Translations under genes and position numbers: made by a program | Shown here: positions 31,309 through 33,517 of the stretch, one piece after another | How positions within the stretch are numbered: position 1 is the first letter of the stretch | Layout: the number at the start of each line of letters is the position of its first letter | Notes under the pieces: generated by a model | What the model was told of the DNA's origin: nothing | Database searches by the model: none | What the model saw: the letters and a program-made list of their open reading frames with translations, nothing else | Source of the DNA: Clostridia bacterium | Lineage (GTDB): Bacteria > Bacillota > Clostridia > Christensenellales > UBA1242 | Reading direction: 5' to 3' | Assembly (NCBI GenBank): GCA_017464845.1 | Contig: JAFTYD010000024.1 | Coordinates: 1-33,517 of the forward strand | Length of the DNA: 33,517 nucleotides

Positions 31309-32574
31309 ATGATTGATAATAAGAAAATTCCACTTGCTGAAAGAATGAGACCTTCAACTTTTGAAGAGTTTGTAGGACAAGCTCATATAGTAGGTAATGA
31401 TAAACTTTTAAGAAGGGCGATTTCATTTAAGAATGTTGGAAGTTGTATTTTTTTTGGTCCTCCAGGAACCGGAAAAACAACTCTTGCAAATATAATTGCT
31501 TCATCTTTGTCGGCTAATATAGTAAAACTTAATGCAGTAACAAATGGCGTAGGTGATGCTAAAATTGTTATTGACAAAGCAAGAGAAGAAAAAGCAATGT
31601 TTTCTAGAGATACTTATCTTCTTCTAGATGAGTGTCATAGATGGAACAAAGCTCAATCAGATTGTGTTTTACAAGCTATAGAAGATGGAAGTATTTATTT
31701 TATTGGTTCAACAACAGAAAATCCATATACTTCTATGACTAGGGCATTAGTGTCAAGATGTAATATTTTTGAATTTAAAAAATTATCAGAAAATGATATA
31801 GTAATAATATTAAAAAACGCCATTTCAAATAAAGAGAAGGGTCTTGGAAATCTTCCTATTGAATATGAAGAAGAAGGTTTGAAGTATCTTTCATATGCTT
31901 GTAATGGTGATGTTAGAAAAGCTTTAAATTCACTTGAACTTGCTGTTAATTCAACTAGTTTTAATAGTGAAAAGAAAATTTATTTAACAAAAGAAATTTT
32001 ATCTGAATGTATAAATCAAAGAGCTCTTTCAATCGATGTTGATGTTTATTATGATTATTTGTCAGCATTTTGTAAAAGTTTAAGAGGTTCTGATACTGAG
32101 GCTGCATTATATTATAGTCAAAGATTAATAAATGCAGGTATTGATCCTCTTATTATTGCAAGGCGACTTATGGCCCATGCATCAGAAGATGTTGGTATGG
32201 CAGATAGTAATGCATTACTTTTAGCAACTTGTGCAATGTATTCAGTTGAAAAATTAGGTCCACCAGAATGTTTTATAAATCTTACACATGCAATAATTTA
32301 TGTATGTGAAGCAGAAAAGTCTAATTCTGTTATTACTGCGCTTAATTTAGCACGAGAAGATGCTTTAAAAGAAATACATGACAATGTGCCAAATCACTTA
32401 AAAAATCATCCAAGTACCAACAATGATGGTCATGGAAAATATAAATATCCACATGATTATGGTGGATATGTTAAACAACAATATATGCCAGATTCTTTAA
32501 AAGATAGGGTTTATTACAAACCAAGTTCAAATGGTAAAGAAAAAAATTTAATAAGAAAAAAGTATAAAAATTAA
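31309..32574 (+). CDS. rarA: replication-associated recombination protein RarA (MgsA)
   Basis: AAA+ ATPase acting at stalled replication forks. It starts with PLAERMRPSTFEEFVGQAHIVG, the RarA hallmark. Walker A is GPPGTGKTTLA, and Walker B is LLLDECHRW (usual DEIHRF, so Ile to Cys). Sensor 1 is GSTTENP. The C-terminal tetramerisation part has RRLMAHASEDVGMADSNAL and YKYPHDYGGYVKQQYMPD. The 421-residue length fits. Coupled to the next gene by a short 10-base gap. Confidence 0.95.
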   Translation: MIDNKKIPLAERMRPSTFEEFVGQAHIVGNDKLLRRAISFKNVGSCIFFGPPGTGKTTLANIIASSLSANIVKLNAVTNGVGDAKIVIDKAREEKAMFSRDTYLLLDECHRWNKAQSDCVLQAIEDGSIYFIGSTTENPYTSMTRALVSRCNIFEFKKLSENDIVIILKNAISNKEKGLGNLPIEYEEEGLKYLSYACNGDVRKALNSLELAVNSTSFNSEKKIYLTKEILSECINQRALSIDVDVYYDYLSAFCKSLRGSDTEAALYYSQRLINAGIDPLIIARRLMAHASEDVGMADSNALLLATCAMYSVEKLGPPECFINLTHAIIYVCEAEKSNSVITALNLAREDALKEIHDNVPNHLKNHPSTNNDGHGKYKYPHDYGGYVKQQYMPDSLKDRVYYKPSSNGKEKNLIRKKYKN

Positions 32575-32584
32575 GGGAGCTTTT

Positions 32585-33502
32585 ATGTTTGGAAGAAGAA
32601 AAGACGGAAAGAAGGTTAAAAATTTAGATATAATTGAAAAAGCAGGAGTTTACTTTATGCCTCAAAGAATTGATGCAGTAAACTTATATAAACAAAAAAT
32701 TGATTGTGATAAACTTGATCAATTTATTTTAGAGGAAAAGAAAAATGGTGTACATTTTACTTATCAAGATATTCTGATAGCATCTATTGTTAGATTGATT
32801 TATAATAGACCAAAACTTAATAGATTTATTATGAATTGTCAAATTTATCAAAGAAATTACATATCTGTTTCAATGAATATAAAGAAAAAATTATCAGATG
32901 ATGGTGAAGAAGTTACATTAAAAATGTATTTTACAGGAAGAGAAAGTATTTATCAAGTAAAAGAAATTGTTAAAAAAGAAATTGAAAAATATTTAATCCC
33001 TACTGAAAAAGAAAAAAAGAAAAATGAAAAAATTGACAAGAATGAAACAAGAAAAACAGCAGGCTTTTTATGTAAACTTCCAAACTCAGCTTTTAAATTT
33101 GCTTTGGGATTAGTTAGATTTTTAGATAAAGGGGGTAATTTACCTAAGAGTTTAATTCATGCAAGTCCATTCCATACAAGTATTTATGTTACAAATTTAA
33201 AATCTATTAAGCTTAATGCTATATATCATCATTTATACAATTTTGGTACAACCACAATGTTTGCCGCTCTTGGAAAAGAAAAGTATGAACCTGTAACAGA
33301 TGTTACAAGAGAAATAAGAGCAAAAAAATTGCTTGAAATAGGTTTTACTCTTGATGAAAGGGTTGCTGATGGTCTTTATTATGGTAATTCTCTCAGAATG
33401 TTGCAAAAATTTATGGAAAATCCTGTTGTTCTTAAAGAAGAACTTAAAGAGGGAACATGTGAAATTGATTATATAATTAAAGATAAAAAAATTCCATTTT
33501 AA
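32585..33502 (+). CDS. 2-oxoacid dehydrogenase E2/chloramphenicol acetyltransferase-fold protein, probably not a classical enzyme
   Basis: A 305-residue protein of the CAT/E2 fold. Seen: RPKLNRFIMNCQIYQRNYISVSMNIKK, then STIYVTNLKSI-type strands with SPFHTSIYVTNL, YNFGTTTMFAALG, and near the end GFTLDERVADGLYYG. In E2 and CAT the last motif is (H)HxxxDG with a catalytic His. Here Asp-Glu-Arg-Val-Ala-Asp-Gly holds that place, so the His is missing. No lipoyl domain is present. This variant is seen in other Firmicutes, and its function is unknown. GGGAG precedes the ATG. It is probably in an operon with rarA. Confidence 0.8.
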   Translation: MFGRRKDGKKVKNLDIIEKAGVYFMPQRIDAVNLYKQKIDCDKLDQFILEEKKNGVHFTYQDILIASIVRLIYNRPKLNRFIMNCQIYQRNYISVSMNIKKKLSDDGEEVTLKMYFTGRESIYQVKEIVKKEIEKYLIPTEKEKKKNEKIDKNETRKTAGFLCKLPNSAFKFALGLVRFLDKGGNLPKSLIHASPFHTSIYVTNLKSIKLNAIYHHLYNFGTTTMFAALGKEKYEPVTDVTREIRAKKLLEIGFTLDERVADGLYYGNSLRMLQKFMENPVVLKEELKEGTCEIDYIIKDKKIPF

Positions 33503-33517
33503 AAAAAATTAGTTAGA

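Overview
This window is a stretch of chromosome from an AT-rich, low-GC Bacillota bacterium, most likely a spore-forming, uncultured-type clostridial lineage. Evidence: codon use is extremely A/T-biased and TGA is used as a stop (so not a Mycoplasma-type code). Gene neighbourhoods are typical of Firmicutes (dacF-M50-scpA-scpB; pta-ackA-rpmF-plsX-rnc-smc-ftsY). There are sporulation genes (a SpoIVFB-type protease, YlbJ, and SigK with a hydrophobic N-terminal pro-sequence). A DUF4364 protein, a clostridial helical-bundle protein and a type-A RNase P RNA fit the same picture. No phage, IS element, CRISPR array or tRNA was seen. The 5' edge (bases 1-120) holds nothing I can identify.

Layout. 166-4365 (+): purine nucleoside phosphorylase, D-Ala-D-Ala carboxypeptidase DacF, an M50 protease, and the condensin partners ScpA and ScpB. 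4371-6246 (+): a regulatory/attenuator-like or small-ORF segment, a SpoIVFB-like intramembrane protease, a three-helix membrane protein resembling the PycTM/DUF5706 effector domain, and a translationally coupled 114-residue protein of unknown function. 6283-6735 (-) is a clostridial helical-bundle protein. It is divergent from a membrane-bound class III nucleotide cyclase (6789-8243). 8275-10985 (+): zinc-ribbon TM2 protein coupled to mnmA, a DUF1653 protein, palindromic repeats, and a GDT1-family cation exporter. 11053-14595 (+) is one operon: PHP phosphoesterase, HIT hydrolase, RNase HI, a zinc-ribbon protein of unknown function, and a radical SAM/SPASM enzyme. 14659-18090 (-): an ABC-2 permease with a degenerate ABC ATPase, and a DUF4364 protein. 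18222-20009: an acidic unknown protein (+) overlapping tail-to-tail with ylbJ (-). 20075-28805 (+): pta-ackA, then rpmF, then plsX-rnc-smc-ftsY. 28912-33502 (+): sigK, rnpB, a 410-residue unknown, rarA, and an E2/CAT-like acyltransferase-fold protein.

How the parts connect. Much of the window is housekeeping: chromosome organisation (scpA, scpB and smc are all here), acetate fermentation with substrate-level ATP, fatty-acid/phospholipid initiation, RNA processing and membrane targeting. A second theme is sporulation. A SpoIVFB-like protease and a pro-SigK with an N-terminal hydrophobic segment are encoded in the same window. Look-alike compartment-specific promoters can be seen: TCTTAT(T/A)-N13-CATATC before the spoIVFB segment and before ylbJ, and GTATA-N14-GNNNNNANTA-like elements before dacF and before the 150-residue helical-bundle gene. 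The most interesting accessory feature is the PycTM-like membrane protein with its coupled partner, about 0.5 kb from a class III cyclase. A further theme is that several genes have a good SigA-type -10 box only 6-9 bases before the start codon and no Shine-Dalgarno sequence, which suggests leaderless transcripts.
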